Origin: Gemmatimonadota bacterium
GTDB taxonomy: Bacteria; Gemmatimonadota; Gemmatimonadetes; Longimicrobiales; Gaopeijiaceae
Direction: 5' to 3'
NCBI GenBank assembly: GCA_016873995.1
Contig: VGVR01000004.1
Coordinates: 1 to 64,000 of the forward strand
DNA length: 64,000 nt
Part shown: piece by piece, positions 36,247-44,918 of the stretch
How positions within the stretch are numbered: the stretch's first letter is position 1
Layout of the letters: each line of letters opens with the position of its first letter
Program-made: the position numbers and the translations under genes
The notes under the pieces: generated by a model
The model's database searches: none
Told to the model about the DNA's origin: nothing
Seen by the model: the letters and a program-made list of their open reading frames with translations, nothing else

Positions 36247-37619
36247 GCGCCCGTGCCCGGGGTGATACGCCGGCTACCGGTAGAAATCACCGGCGCCATC
36301 TCCGCGCCGGAGGCCGCCAACGCTTCGAGCATGGGCTCGAACTTGATCGCGGTCTCCTCCCATTCCGACGACGGCACGGAGCCCTCGACGATCCCCGCCC
36401 CAGCGAACAGCCGCCAGCCGGATCCCGTGGATACACCCATGCGGAGCGCGGGCACGAAGATCCCGTTCCCTTCCGCGTCGAAGAGCCCGACCGGACCCGC
36501 GTACCAGCCTCGCTCGAACGGCTCCTCTTCAGCCAAGAACGCCATCGCCGAGTCGCGCGGCAGCCCGCAGACGGCCGGCGTCGGGTGCAGCAGCCGCAGC
36601 AGGTCGAGCACGCCGATCTCCGCGGGTACGCTGGCGCGGATCTCGGTCTCCAGGTGCTGGATGCGGTCCAGCGTGAGCACGTGCGGCTGCGGGTCCGTGC
36701 GGATCTGATGCGCGACCGTGCCGAGACGCGCCACCATGTCGTCGAGCGCGATGCGCTGCTCCGCCCGGTCCTTGTCGCTGGCGAGCAGCCGCGCAGCCAG
36801 CTCGGCCTGTTCCTTGGGCGTGTTCCCCCGGCGGATCGAGCCCGCCACTGCGGTCGCATGGAAGACGCCGTCCCGGAGCGTTGCCACCGTCTCGGGTGCA
36901 GCACCCACCAGCGTCGACCCGGGGGTGGGCTCGAACAGGAACACGTAGCTGGCGCGGTTGACGCTCCAGAGGTGAGCGACCACGTCGACCGGATCGAGCT
37001 GCTCGTCGAGCTCGACGTCGAGCGTGCGGGCCAACACCGCCTTGGAGATCAACCCCAGCCGAATCGCCCCCAGCGACTCCTGGACCGTCTCCTCCCAGCG
37101 CGCCCGATCGGTGGCTGCGCCTCGGCCACGGACGGGAGAGCGCTGCCGTACGGATCCGTCGCCGAGCGCCGTGAGCTCCGCCCTGAGCGCTTCGGCCCGG
37201 CGGCGGAGCCTCGCGAACACGTCGGGGCCCGAACCCGGATCGACGAGCGCGCGCACGCGCAGCCACGCATCCCCCGAGCCTTCGCCCTCCAGCTCGAAGA
37301 CCGGCACGTGGAAGAGCCAGGCTGGGAAGTCAGCCCACACGCCCTCGGCCACGTGGTCGGGACGGAACGAGAAGCCCCCGTAGAAGCGCACCCGTTGCGC
37401 GCGCGTGGTCCCCTCCGGAACGAAGGGATCGCTCGCGAGCGCCCGGGCGGCGGCGGCAACCTCCTCGAATCGATCCGCGGTGGCGCCAGCGCCGCGCAGC
37501 TCCGCTACGACACCGCGGTGGGCGACCCAGCGGTCTCCACGGGCCCAGAACCCCCGCTCCTCTCCCTCGGCGTGGCGCAGGAAGGCCGCCGGGCGGAGGT
37601 CGGGGGCGGGGATCGTCAC
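36243..37619 (-). CDS. menF: Isochorismate synthase MenF
   Basis: The protein has 458 residues. The chorismate-binding domain occupies the C-terminal half: AVAGSIRRGNTPKEQAELAA, LLRLLHPTPAVCGLPRDSAM and YAGPVGLFDAEGNGIFV. It makes isochorismate for menaquinone synthesis. The start is GTG 37619. It is the first gene of menF-menD-menB-cyclophilin-menA-menE. An entC-type role is less likely given the neighbours. Confidence 0.92.
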   Translation of the reverse strand: MTIPAPDLRPAAFLRHAEGEERGFWARGDRWVAHRGVVAELRGAGATADRFEEVAAAARALASDPFVPEGTTRAQRVRFYGGFSFRPDHVAEGVWADFPAWLFHVPVFELEGEGSGDAWLRVRALVDPGSGPDVFARLRRRAEALRAELTALGDGSVRQRSPVRGRGAATDRARWEETVQESLGAIRLGLISKAVLARTLDVELDEQLDPVDVVAHLWSVNRASYVFLFEPTPGSTLVGAAPETVATLRDGVFHATAVAGSIRRGNTPKEQAELAARLLASDKDRAEQRIALDDMVARLGTVAHQIRTDPQPHVLTLDRIQHLETEIRASVPAEIGVLDLLRLLHPTPAVCGLPRDSAMAFLAEEEPFERGWYAGPVGLFDAEGNGIFVPALRMGVSTGSGWRLFAGAGIVEGSVPSSEWEETAIKFEPMLEALAASGAEMAPVISTGSRRITPGTGA

Positions 37620-37706
37620 CGTCGCAAGACGGGCCTTCTGGGGGTGTAGGCTCAGGAGGGCTCCTCGGGCCGGGCGTGGCGCCGGGCCGGCAGATTCGGG
37701 CCCGCC

Positions 37707-37734
37707 AATATAGGCGCCTCCGGGCGATCCTGAA
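37707..37734 (-). promoter_or_regulatory. Possible promoter of the men operon
   Basis: On the minus strand TTCAGG (37734-37729) and TATATT (37712-37707) are 16 bp apart. They lie about 88 bases before the menF GTG. The -10 context CCTATATTGG closely matches the one at 19440. Confidence 0.45.
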
Positions 37735-37763
37735 GAACAGGAAAGCCCGGGCCTATCTCGGGA

Positions 37764-38222
37764 TCACGGCCCCGTCGCGACCACGTCTTCCGTAACCCGC
37801 ATCCCCAGCTCTTCGTCGGCCGCCATCTCCATATAGTCGATGAAGAAGTCCACCGGGACGCCTGTCACGGGGTCGTACGTGACCCGCACGTCGTCGGCGT
37901 CGTCACTGTACGCGTCCGCCAGGATGGCGAAGAGCCCGTCCACGGTCGGAAAGAAGTCGGCGACTCCCGATGGGACCGGGCTCCCGGAGTCCACGTACAC
38001 ACGCTCGAGCACCGTGTCACCCTGGACCCGCACGCGCACCGGCCCGATGTACTCGACCGGGCAGAAACAGAGGCGCTCGATCGCGTAGACGTAGGCATTC
38101 GGGCGAGTACGCTCCCACCTCGATCGCGCCCTCTCGAGGTCGGTCAGCGAGCGGACGTCAAAGCCCAGATCCGAGCACCCCGCGAGCAGGGCGCAGCCGA
38201 CGAGTAGCGACACGATTCTCAT
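37764..38222 (-). CDS. Small lipoprotein (DUF6174-like)
   Basis: The protein has 152 residues. LLVGCALLAGCSDLGF is a lipoprotein signal (Cys 16). The body has RSRWERTRPNAYVYAIERLC and DADDVRVTYDPVTGVPVDFF, resembling the DUF6174 family of uncharacterised lipoproteins. ATG 38222. It stands alone, with the men promoter region downstream. Confidence 0.7.
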   Translation of the reverse strand: MRIVSLLVGCALLAGCSDLGFDVRSLTDLERARSRWERTRPNAYVYAIERLCFCPVEYIGPVRVRVQGDTVLERVYVDSGSPVPSGVADFFPTVDGLFAILADAYSDDADDVRVTYDPVTGVPVDFFIDYMEMAADEELGMRVTEDVVATGP

Positions 38223-38324
38223 CTCGACTCCTGGTACCCCGGTGCCATCCGCCTGAAGGACGAGCAGCCCGTTCCTGGTGTGACGGATCCCAAGAAGAAC
38301 GGGGCATTCGGGGGGGCATTTCGC

Positions 38325-38330
38325 TATCTT
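38325..38330 (+). promoter_or_regulatory. Possible -10 box
   Basis: TATCTT in the context GCTATCTTGGCC, 40 bases before ATG 38371. It is similar to the TATATT boxes elsewhere in the window. Confidence 0.3.
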
Positions 38331-38370
38331 GGCCACCGCCATCGTCCAGCCCGTATCCAGGGAACACGTG

Positions 38371-39677
38371 ATGAGCGACCGAGATGCCCCACGGCCCGCA
38401 CCGCTGACGTCTCCGACGACGCTCTCCTGGCCCCCTCCGGGACTCGAGCGCCTACAGGGAAGCCTCTGGCGCGCCATCCTGATCACATGGGTGGGGAGCC
38501 TCGTGCTCGTGCTGCCCCTCCTGTGGGCACTGGCGGTCGAGCAGCCGTTCTACAGCCTCGGACCGTTCGAAGAGAACTGGGAGCTGGGGCTCGGTATCGC
38601 GGTCCTCGGCGCGGTGATCATCGTGGTGGGCTTCGGGCTCTGCTTCGGACTCATGCGCACCGCGGCCAAGGCCGCCGACCTCGGCTATGGCACCTTGACC
38701 ATCGTCACATCGCGTTCGTCGGCGACGATGCCACGCCGGAGGCGTGGGAGCGCGGACCGACGGAGCGATACGCCGAGGGCTGGTTCCCGGACCCGGACTT
38801 CTTCCCGGACCCGTTCTCCGAGACGGTCGCGCGCGACTTGCTGACGACCCCGCTCTCCGAGTTCGCACCGGAGGAGCAGGCCGCGCTCCGGCAGGCCGCC
38901 TTGCACCCTGCGCAGCAGGAGTTCGAGCGCCTCGCCCACGCCCAAATGGTGGATGTGGTCAGCGGCCGATAGACGGTTCCGTTCCCGGATTCCCTCACCT
39001 TCCAGGCCCTTCCCTGGCCCCGCTTCCCCGAGTTCCGGACCGCCGGGCTCGCGCGCGTCGCCAAGGCGTCCGTGGAAGTGTCGACGGGTCGCCCCGCGGA
39101 TGCGGAGCGTACGCTGGTGGAGCTCATCTCGACGGGGTTCCTACTCGTCGATCAGGGGCCCACGCTGCTCGACAACCTCATGGGCGTCGTACTCGCCAAC
39201 ATGGGTGGCGATGCGCTCGAGGGGTACTACCGGCGGGTCGGCCGAGGGGCAGAAGCGGACGCGCTGGCATTCGCCCGCAGCGCAGCGACCGACGCGGCCC
39301 ACCGCTCGCGGGCCGGACTTGTCCCCGAAGACGTCCATGCGCTGCTGCGCGGCGTGCCGGACCTCGTCGAGACCGAGGAAGCCCTGCGCGGACTGCGGTG
39401 TGAGTACTTCGCCACGTTCAACATGCTCGCCCCCTGCATCAACCTCCACAAAATGGTGTTCGGGCCGGACGAGACGTACGACGAGTGGCGCGAGCGGGCT
39501 CGCGACCAGCTCGTGCGCGTGGACGGCGAGCGGGAGCTCTTCGACCTGGCCGAGAGCGGCGTATTGGGCTCAGGCGGACAGGCGCTGCAGGGCTTCTTCG
39601 CGCGCTTCCTGTCGCTCACGCTCGGGAGCGGTGGTGCACCCGGCAGCTGTGCCTCGCTGATCGCGTCGCTGCAATAG
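38371..39677 (+). pseudogene. Unknown membrane-anchored protein broken by one frameshift and one in-frame TAG
   Basis: The first frame (ATG 38371) encodes about 110 residues with two membrane segments (ILITWVGSLVLVLPLLWALA and GIAVLGAVIIVVGFGLCFGL). Near 38690-38720 the coding pattern moves to another frame: FVGDDATPEAWERGPTERYA and PDPDFFPDPFSETVARDLL. That frame reaches TAG at 38970-38972, then continues in the same frame (TVPFPDSLTFQALPWPRFPE) to TAG 39675-39677. The last segment has an unfamiliar helical domain. All three pieces have coding-like third-position GC, so this is one broken gene. The family is not recognised. Confidence 0.6.
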
Positions 39678-39695
39678 GGGCACAGGCGTGGCCGC

Positions 39696-40043
39696 TCAGC
39701 CCGCGGCCCACTCCTTCCACGCGGACTCGTCGAGCCCGACCGTCAGGCGGTTCCCCGCCCTGACGAGCGGCATCTTCAGGACGAGCGGCTCCTCCGACGC
39801 GATCTCGATCCAGCTCTCGTTGCCGTAATACGAGCTCTGCAGCCCGAGCGCGGCGAAGCGCTTCGCCGACCGGTCGATCAGCTTCTGCTCGCCGAAGCGG
39901 TCGAAGAAGCGCTTCAGCTCCCCGGCCGACGGGCAGCGCTGCTTGAAGTCCACGAAGTGGACTCTGATCCGGCGCTCCTTGAAGAAGCGGAGCGCCTTGC
40001 GGGTATCTGCGTCGTTCTGGACGCCGAAGACTTGGACCTCCAT
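39696..40043 (-). CDS. ArsC/Spx-family protein lacking the catalytic Cys
   Basis: The protein has 115 residues. It begins MEVQVFGVQNDADTRKALRF, then FFKERRIRVHFVDFKQR and PLVLKMPLVRAGNRLTVGLD, the ArsC/Spx glutaredoxin-like fold. The active Cys of arsenate reductases (CxxxTRK) is absent; the position reads NDADTRK. Arsenate reduction by the usual mechanism is therefore unlikely. It may be a cytoplasmic regulatory or structural relative. Confidence 0.85.
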   Translation of the reverse strand: MEVQVFGVQNDADTRKALRFFKERRIRVHFVDFKQRCPSAGELKRFFDRFGEQKLIDRSAKRFAALGLQSSYYGNESWIEIASEEPLVLKMPLVRAGNRLTVGLDESAWKEWAAG

Positions 40044-40118
40044 GGTGGGAAACTAAACGGGCGGGGAACAAGGGGCCCCCCGCCCGTCGCGTGAGTCGTC
40101 GGTGCCTGCGCGCGGCCG

Positions 40119-42263
40119 CTACGGCGCCGCGATCACGTAGATGTCGACCGGCGACGGCGAGGTGCAGACCAAGCCGTCGCAGGTTAACGCGAGCCGCGTG
40201 TGCCCTGGCGCGGTGGCCACCAGAGGCACGAACGGCGCCCCGTACCATGGAAGCTCCAACAGGGTTACGACCCCCTCGTCGCAGGGTGAGCCTCCGCATT
40301 CGGTCTGCAGTGACCACCCACCTTGCCAGGAGAAGGACCGGATCCAATGGGCTTCGCCGGTGAAGTTGCCGAAGGCATCGCATCCCTCGACCATCAGGGT
40401 GAGCGTGTCTCCGACCTGCAGTTGTGGCGCGTTGGACGCGTTCGCGCACTTGGGGTAGAGCGAGGGATCAAGCGAGGCCCCGTTCGGGTTGGGCAACGCG
40501 ACAGCCGGGGAGGGCACGATGTTCCAACTGACCGTCGGGGCCGGCGGGACCGGCGGATAGCCGACCTCGATCTCGATCGTCTCCGTCACCAACCCGCTGA
40601 CAAAGACTATGGATGCGTGGCCCAAGCCCACGAACGTGACCCCAACCTCCAAGGCCCACGGCTCCCCGAACTCGGGGCCCGGGCGTAGGGCATAATCGAT
40701 GCGGACGACGCCGGGGTCAGTGGAGACGGCGGTCACGATCCGGTCGGGAAGGATGTTCTCGGGCGCAGCACCGTATGCCCACGCCACGAAGTCCGTCTGA
40801 CCACCCGGTTCGCGGCGGAGGGGGCTGATCGGAGGCCACCCAGGTAGGCACTGTTGGATAAGTCCGGAATACCCGGAAGAGCCGTCCTCTCCGATACAGA
40901 TGCCCACACCCCCTACGGGGACGACCTCGATCTCGATCGTCTCCGTCACCGACTCGCTGGTGAAGACTATGGATGCCTGGCCGAGGCCCACGAACGTGAC
41001 CCCCACCTCCAAGGCCCAAGGCTCCCCGAACTGGGGGCCCGGGCTTAGGGCGTAGTCGATGCGGACGATGCCGGGGTTGCTCGAGACGACGTCGACTGTC
41101 CTGTCAAAAAGGATGTCCTCGCCTATTGCGAGGGGCGCACCACCGTATGCCCACGCCACGAAGTCCGTCTGACCACCAACCTCGCCGACGAGACTCCTCT
41201 GTGGTGGGTCGGTTTGGCACTGTTGAATCGTCCCCGAATACCCCTCACCGATGCCAAATCCGATGCAGATGCCGACCACCGGCGGCGCAGTACCCCCGGC
41301 GATCTCGGTGAAGTGAGTCACCTCACCCACGATCACCTTCGCATCCAGGTCGACGTGGCTGGCTGGAAGCAACCGCCACGCTCCGTCCTGCTCGGTGAAC
41401 AGCCGCAGGTGCTCCTCGACCATCCCAACGGGCAGCGCCGCCGGGTCGTACGCGAGGCGCACCTCGATCGGCGTCTCGAACACGGTTCCGTCAGGGCCGA
41501 AGTCGAAGGTGAGCCCGGGCACGATGTTCGGGTCCTCGGGCAGGCTCGACACCTCGACCGGCTCGACCGTGATCACCGTCGGCTCCCCTGACACCGGCAG
41601 AGCGCCCGGTGGAATCTCCACCACTACGCTGCCGTCGGCGGTCGCGACCGTGCCGCCTTCCGCGGGCAGGACCGGTGCGCCGCCGCCCGACTCCGGAATC
41701 ACGAGCACGGCACCTTCCTCGATACGGAACTTCACGGGCAGCGTGCGTCCATTCACCAGGCCGATGTACTCGTGGGTCTGGACGTTTCGCAGCTCGCGAC
41801 CGGAGCTCACTACGTCGATGTCCGCGTACCCGAGCTGGACCGACGCCACGCTGACACGGAGGCGATACGTCTTCGATGGCTCGAGCGAGCACGGTCCAGT
41901 GACACAGCGATCGGTGTGCCAGTTCACGACGTAGTGCTGGCCTGACGCGTCATAGCGGACGACCTCGGATCCGGTGCCTCTCTCCATATCGAACGAGGCG
42001 ACGACGGCGCCGCATGCGCTCACGTTCCACTCGCACACGACCACGGTAGGACGGAGACTCGGGTTCGAGACTCCCCCGAAGGCGGTCGCCGGGACGAGCG
42101 GCGGCAAGAAGTAGAAGTGCTCGTTTCCCCCGCCATGCACCGCGTCGGAGATAGCGAACTCGGGTGCCCCGACCCCTCCGGGACCGACCGGGCCAGGCTC
42201 GTCAACCTGGCAGCTGAGGACAGCGAACGAGGCGGCGAGAAGAGCGACGCGAAGCCGGCGCAT
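40119..42263 (-). CDS. Large surface lipoprotein with ZU5-like domain and duplicated Ig-like repeats
   Basis: The protein has 714 residues. AASFAVLSCQVDEP is a lipoprotein signal (Cys 18). Residues about 195-310 resemble a ZU5-type domain (GGTVATADGSVVVEIPPGAL, VTHFTEIAGG). Two near-identical modules of about 120 residues follow (about 330-450 and 453-570), each with GGQTDFVAWAYG and a DYAL-GEPWALEVGVTFVGLG core. The C-terminal part is Cys-rich. The protein is probably displayed on the cell surface. ATG 42263 follows GGAGG at 9 bases. Confidence 0.8.
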   Translation of the reverse strand: MRRLRVALLAASFAVLSCQVDEPGPVGPGGVGAPEFAISDAVHGGGNEHFYFLPPLVPATAFGGVSNPSLRPTVVVCEWNVSACGAVVASFDMERGTGSEVVRYDASGQHYVVNWHTDRCVTGPCSLEPSKTYRLRVSVASVQLGYADIDVVSSGRELRNVQTHEYIGLVNGRTLPVKFRIEEGAVLVIPESGGGAPVLPAEGGTVATADGSVVVEIPPGALPVSGEPTVITVEPVEVSSLPEDPNIVPGLTFDFGPDGTVFETPIEVRLAYDPAALPVGMVEEHLRLFTEQDGAWRLLPASHVDLDAKVIVGEVTHFTEIAGGTAPPVVGICIGFGIGEGYSGTIQQCQTDPPQRSLVGEVGGQTDFVAWAYGGAPLAIGEDILFDRTVDVVSSNPGIVRIDYALSPGPQFGEPWALEVGVTFVGLGQASIVFTSESVTETIEIEVVPVGGVGICIGEDGSSGYSGLIQQCLPGWPPISPLRREPGGQTDFVAWAYGAAPENILPDRIVTAVSTDPGVVRIDYALRPGPEFGEPWALEVGVTFVGLGHASIVFVSGLVTETIEIEVGYPPVPPAPTVSWNIVPSPAVALPNPNGASLDPSLYPKCANASNAPQLQVGDTLTLMVEGCDAFGNFTGEAHWIRSFSWQGGWSLQTECGGSPCDEGVVTLLELPWYGAPFVPLVATAPGHTRLALTCDGLVCTSPSPVDIYVIAAP
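40555..41276 (-). repeat. Tandem duplication inside the surface-lipoprotein gene
   Basis: Copy 1 spans about 41276-40908 and copy 2 about 40907-40555, a period of 369 bases (123 codons). Long stretches around 40561-40690 and 40921-41060 are almost identical at the DNA level, so the duplication is recent or kept uniform by conversion. Confidence 0.8.
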
Positions 42264-42437
42264 AGCAACCTCCGGGCAGGGGGGCAGCCGTGCCGCCTAT
42301 GCGCCAGGCGGCAATCTGTGAAACGGATCGCGGCCGGCGATTTGCGCCGACGGTCGCGATCACCTTGCCTGGCGTGGGTCCTGATCCTGCGGATAGAATG
42401 AGCGCGCTGGCCACGCGCACCATAGGTCGGGTAGCCT

Positions 42438-43592
42438 ATGCAGAACTCGGGCGTCTACCTTTCTGAGTCCGACCTGCGGAACCTCACCAGGGCAGCCGAG
42501 ATCCTGCACGATCCGTTAGGCTTCAGCTCGCTCGACGGCTGGCGAGCGGCTGTGAACAGCTCCATGAGGGAGATCGTGCGCGCGGACGTGGCGATCTTCT
42601 ACGTGCGTTCACCGGACGAGCCCGACAGCCAATGCGGGGCCGTGTGTAGCGACGACCTCTCCGCGGACCAGGTCTCGGACTTCATCCGCCACGGTCTCTT
42701 CGATGCCGGGTCGGACCGCGCCCTTGCCTACGGTCTCTCCGTCGCGACGCAACGGGGTCTCGTGGGCGAGGACTGGGACACCTGCTTCGCGGATTCTGCG
42801 GTAAACGCCTTCTACCTTCCCAATCACCTCCGCGACGCAGTCGGCATTCTGGTGTGGGATCGCGAGGGTCGGAAGGAGGCCTCGATCGAGATGCACCGAA
42901 CGGACTTCGGCACTCCCCTCTTCGGCGAGGAGGGCGTCGCTCGCCTGACCCTCCTTCTACCAGGCCTACGAGCGGGGGTCGCAGCCGTTCGGGCAGCGTC
43001 GGCTTCGTCGCGGGGAGTCGAGGCGCTGCTAGACTCCCTCGACCAGCCCGTCGCGCTGGCCGACTCGCGCGGGCGACTCACGTTTCGATCTTCCTCCCTC
43101 GCCGCTCTTCTCGATTCAGATCCCGAGGGGACCCGAGTATGGGCCGAGCTCGGCCAACTCGCATCGTCCCAAGCCGCAATGTTCGAGGCGCGTGGCTGGG
43201 GTCGTCGGCATCGCACGACGCTCCCATCTCTCGAGGGCGCTCTGTCCGCCACTTCCGAGTGCGCCACCGCCCTCGGCCGCTATCTCCTTTCGGTCGTGGA
43301 GGCACCCGGCACTCTCACCGGAGGCCGGCACGGGTTCCTCCTACGGGCCGAGTTGATGTTCCCCCCAGTGACTTCGGCTGCGGCGGTGGCCGCTCGGTTC
43401 GGTCTCACGGCCCGAGAAGTGCAGGTGGCCCGTTTGCTCGCATCGGGGGCGGCGAACGAGAGGATCGCCTTCGTGTTGACCATCAGCCCCCACACTGCAC
43501 GCCGTCACACAGAGAAGGTACTCGCCAAGTTGGGCGTTACTTCTCGCGCGGCCGTAGGCCCCGCTCTCCGCGGCGAGGTGCCGTCGAGCTGA
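42438..43592 (+). CDS. LuxR-type regulator with N-terminal sensor-like domain
   Basis: The protein has 384 residues. The C-terminal LuxR helix-turn-helix (about 318-375) reads FGLTAREVQVARLLASGAAN then IAFVLTISPHTARRHTEKVL. The N-terminal 200 residues look like a GAF- or autoinducer-type sensor, but no family is clear, and a PAS-like stretch (VEALLDSLDQPVALADSRGR) follows. It is divergent from the large surface-lipoprotein gene (174-base gap), which may be its target. Confidence 0.85.
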   Translation: MQNSGVYLSESDLRNLTRAAEILHDPLGFSSLDGWRAAVNSSMREIVRADVAIFYVRSPDEPDSQCGAVCSDDLSADQVSDFIRHGLFDAGSDRALAYGLSVATQRGLVGEDWDTCFADSAVNAFYLPNHLRDAVGILVWDREGRKEASIEMHRTDFGTPLFGEEGVARLTLLLPGLRAGVAAVRAASASSRGVEALLDSLDQPVALADSRGRLTFRSSSLAALLDSDPEGTRVWAELGQLASSQAAMFEARGWGRRHRTTLPSLEGALSATSECATALGRYLLSVVEAPGTLTGGRHGFLLRAELMFPPVTSAAAVAARFGLTAREVQVARLLASGAANERIAFVLTISPHTARRHTEKVLAKLGVTSRAAVGPALRGEVPSS

Positions 43593-43683
43593 ACGCCCCG
43601 GCGGAGCCCCCACCGCGCCACATGACGCTTGCGCCCAGCCGCCGCCCGGCACAACAGTCCCGCATCCTCAGGAGGCGCGCGTC

Positions 43684-43920
43684 ATGAAGCGAATCACGGT
43701 GGTCGCCCTCGCGGTGCTGGGCGTGTGGGCGTGCGGACAGAGCGCAGGGGACGGCGCCAGCGCGGCCAACGACCGCGACACCCTCACGCGGCGCCAGAAG
43801 GACAGCATCATCGCCACCATGCCGATCCCTGGATCGCGCGGAGTCGGGCGCGCTCTCGATGCGCAAGACGCCTCGCGCGAGCGGGCCGCGGCGCTGGATT
43901 CGATCTTGCAGGGCCGCTGA
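43684..43920 (+). CDS. Small lipoprotein of unknown function
   Basis: The protein has 78 residues. LGVWACGQSAG gives a lipobox (Cys 17). The rest is charged and helical (RDTLTRRQKDSIIATMPIPG). GGAGG at 43670-43674 precedes ATG 43684. No family recognised. The 3' side (43935-43975) carries two GGCGGCGCCCGGC copies. Confidence 0.65.
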   Translation: MKRITVVALAVLGVWACGQSAGDGASAANDRDTLTRRQKDSIIATMPIPGSRGVGRALDAQDASRERAAALDSILQGR

Positions 43921-43997
43921 CGGCGTCACCACTCGTCGGCGGCGCCCGGCACCTCGAAGGCGGCGCCCGGCTCGCAGCCTCTCGGCGGCCCGACCGG

Positions 43998-44288
43998 CTA
44001 GCCCAACCGCGGTAGCTCCGGCCGCTTCTCCTTCGTCTTGCCCTCGGGCGCGAGCAGACGATCCGTGAAGTCTTGCCGCTCCTCGAGCAGCTGGAGCCTC
44101 GCGTTCATCGTCTCGAGCACGTCCCGCAGCTGCTGCACCTCCGCCTGCATCCCGACCTGACGGTCGTGCGAGTACAGCTCGATGAGATCGGTGAGTCGCT
44201 TGGCGATAGGCCGCAGAATGATGACGGCCCCGATGGTGAGGATGGACACGGTCGGCACCACCAAGGTCGCGAGGCCTTCGGAGTCCAT
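43998..44288 (-). CDS. Small membrane protein with coiled coil
   Basis: The protein has 96 residues. One membrane helix (about 5-25, LATLVVPTVSILTIGAVIIL) is followed by a coiled coil (about 45-75, EVQQLRDVLETMNARLQLLE) and a basic tail. ATG 44288; the open frame above it has no conserved feature. It is divergent from the DUF411 gene. Topology is like small PspB-type or uncharacterised envelope proteins; no family claimed. Confidence 0.7.
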   Translation of the reverse strand: MDSEGLATLVVPTVSILTIGAVIILRPIAKRLTDLIELYSHDRQVGMQAEVQQLRDVLETMNARLQLLEERQDFTDRLLAPEGKTKEKRPELPRLG

Positions 44289-44397
44289 AGTTCTCCCGGT
44301 CGTTTGGTTGCTGTCGCCTACCGCCCTACGCCCCGGCGTCCGACGCCGTTTCAGTTTATCTTTCCGGGCAAGGTACCACGACGGACAAGGAAGCCCC

Positions 44398-44913
44398 ATG
44401 AGACGGCTCGACTTCCTGGCCCTCGCCCTGCTCGCCGCGTGCGGGACGGCCGACGCAACACCCGACGCCTCTGCGACCGCCGACGCCGGCGGATCCCTCG
44501 TCGCCGCAACTGCCGAGCAACAGCAGCTCCCGTCGGTCCTCGTCTACAAGACCGCGACCTGCGGCTGCTGTCACGGGTGGGTGGAGCACATGCAGGCGGC
44601 TGGCTTCACCGTCGATGCGCGTGACGTGCCGGGCAACGTCGAGCTGATGGGCATCAAGGCCGACGCCGGCGTTCCCGCCGAGATGTCGAGCTGCCACACC
44701 TCACTCATCGACGGGTACGTCGTCGAAGGTCACGTTCCCGCGGACCAGGTCAAGCGACTGCTCGCCGAGCGCCCGAGCATCGTGGGCATAGCCGCACCCG
44801 GAATGCCCGCCGGCTCACCCGGCATGGACATCCCGAACTCACCGCCCTACGACATCATTGCGTGGCGTGCGGACGGCACCCGCTCGGTGTTCGCGGAGGT
44901 TACGCCCCGCTGA
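44398..44913 (+). CDS. DUF411 metal-binding lipoprotein
   Basis: The protein has 171 residues. LALALLAACGTADA gives a lipobox (Cys 15). The DUF411 core has VYKTATCGCCHGWVEHM (CxCC metal site), AGFTVDARDVPGN and SSCHTSLIDGYVVEGHVPAD. Family members are often near copper-handling genes; none is beside it here. It probably binds metal in the periplasm. Confidence 0.9.
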   Translation: MRRLDFLALALLAACGTADATPDASATADAGGSLVAATAEQQQLPSVLVYKTATCGCCHGWVEHMQAAGFTVDARDVPGNVELMGIKADAGVPAEMSSCHTSLIDGYVVEGHVPADQVKRLLAERPSIVGIAAPGMPAGSPGMDIPNSPPYDIIAWRADGTRSVFAEVTPR

Positions 44914-44918
44914 GCGAC

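Noticed and set aside
14128-39677. Global recoding of TAG as an amino acid.
   Set aside because: TAG is the normal stop of many intact genes in the window (for example 2156, 13116, 20525, 26067, 47300, 53640), so it cannot be a general sense codon.
43935-43975. Short GC-rich direct repeat GGCGGCGCCCGGC (two copies).
   Set aside because: Only two short copies; no sign of CRISPR, att site or origin.
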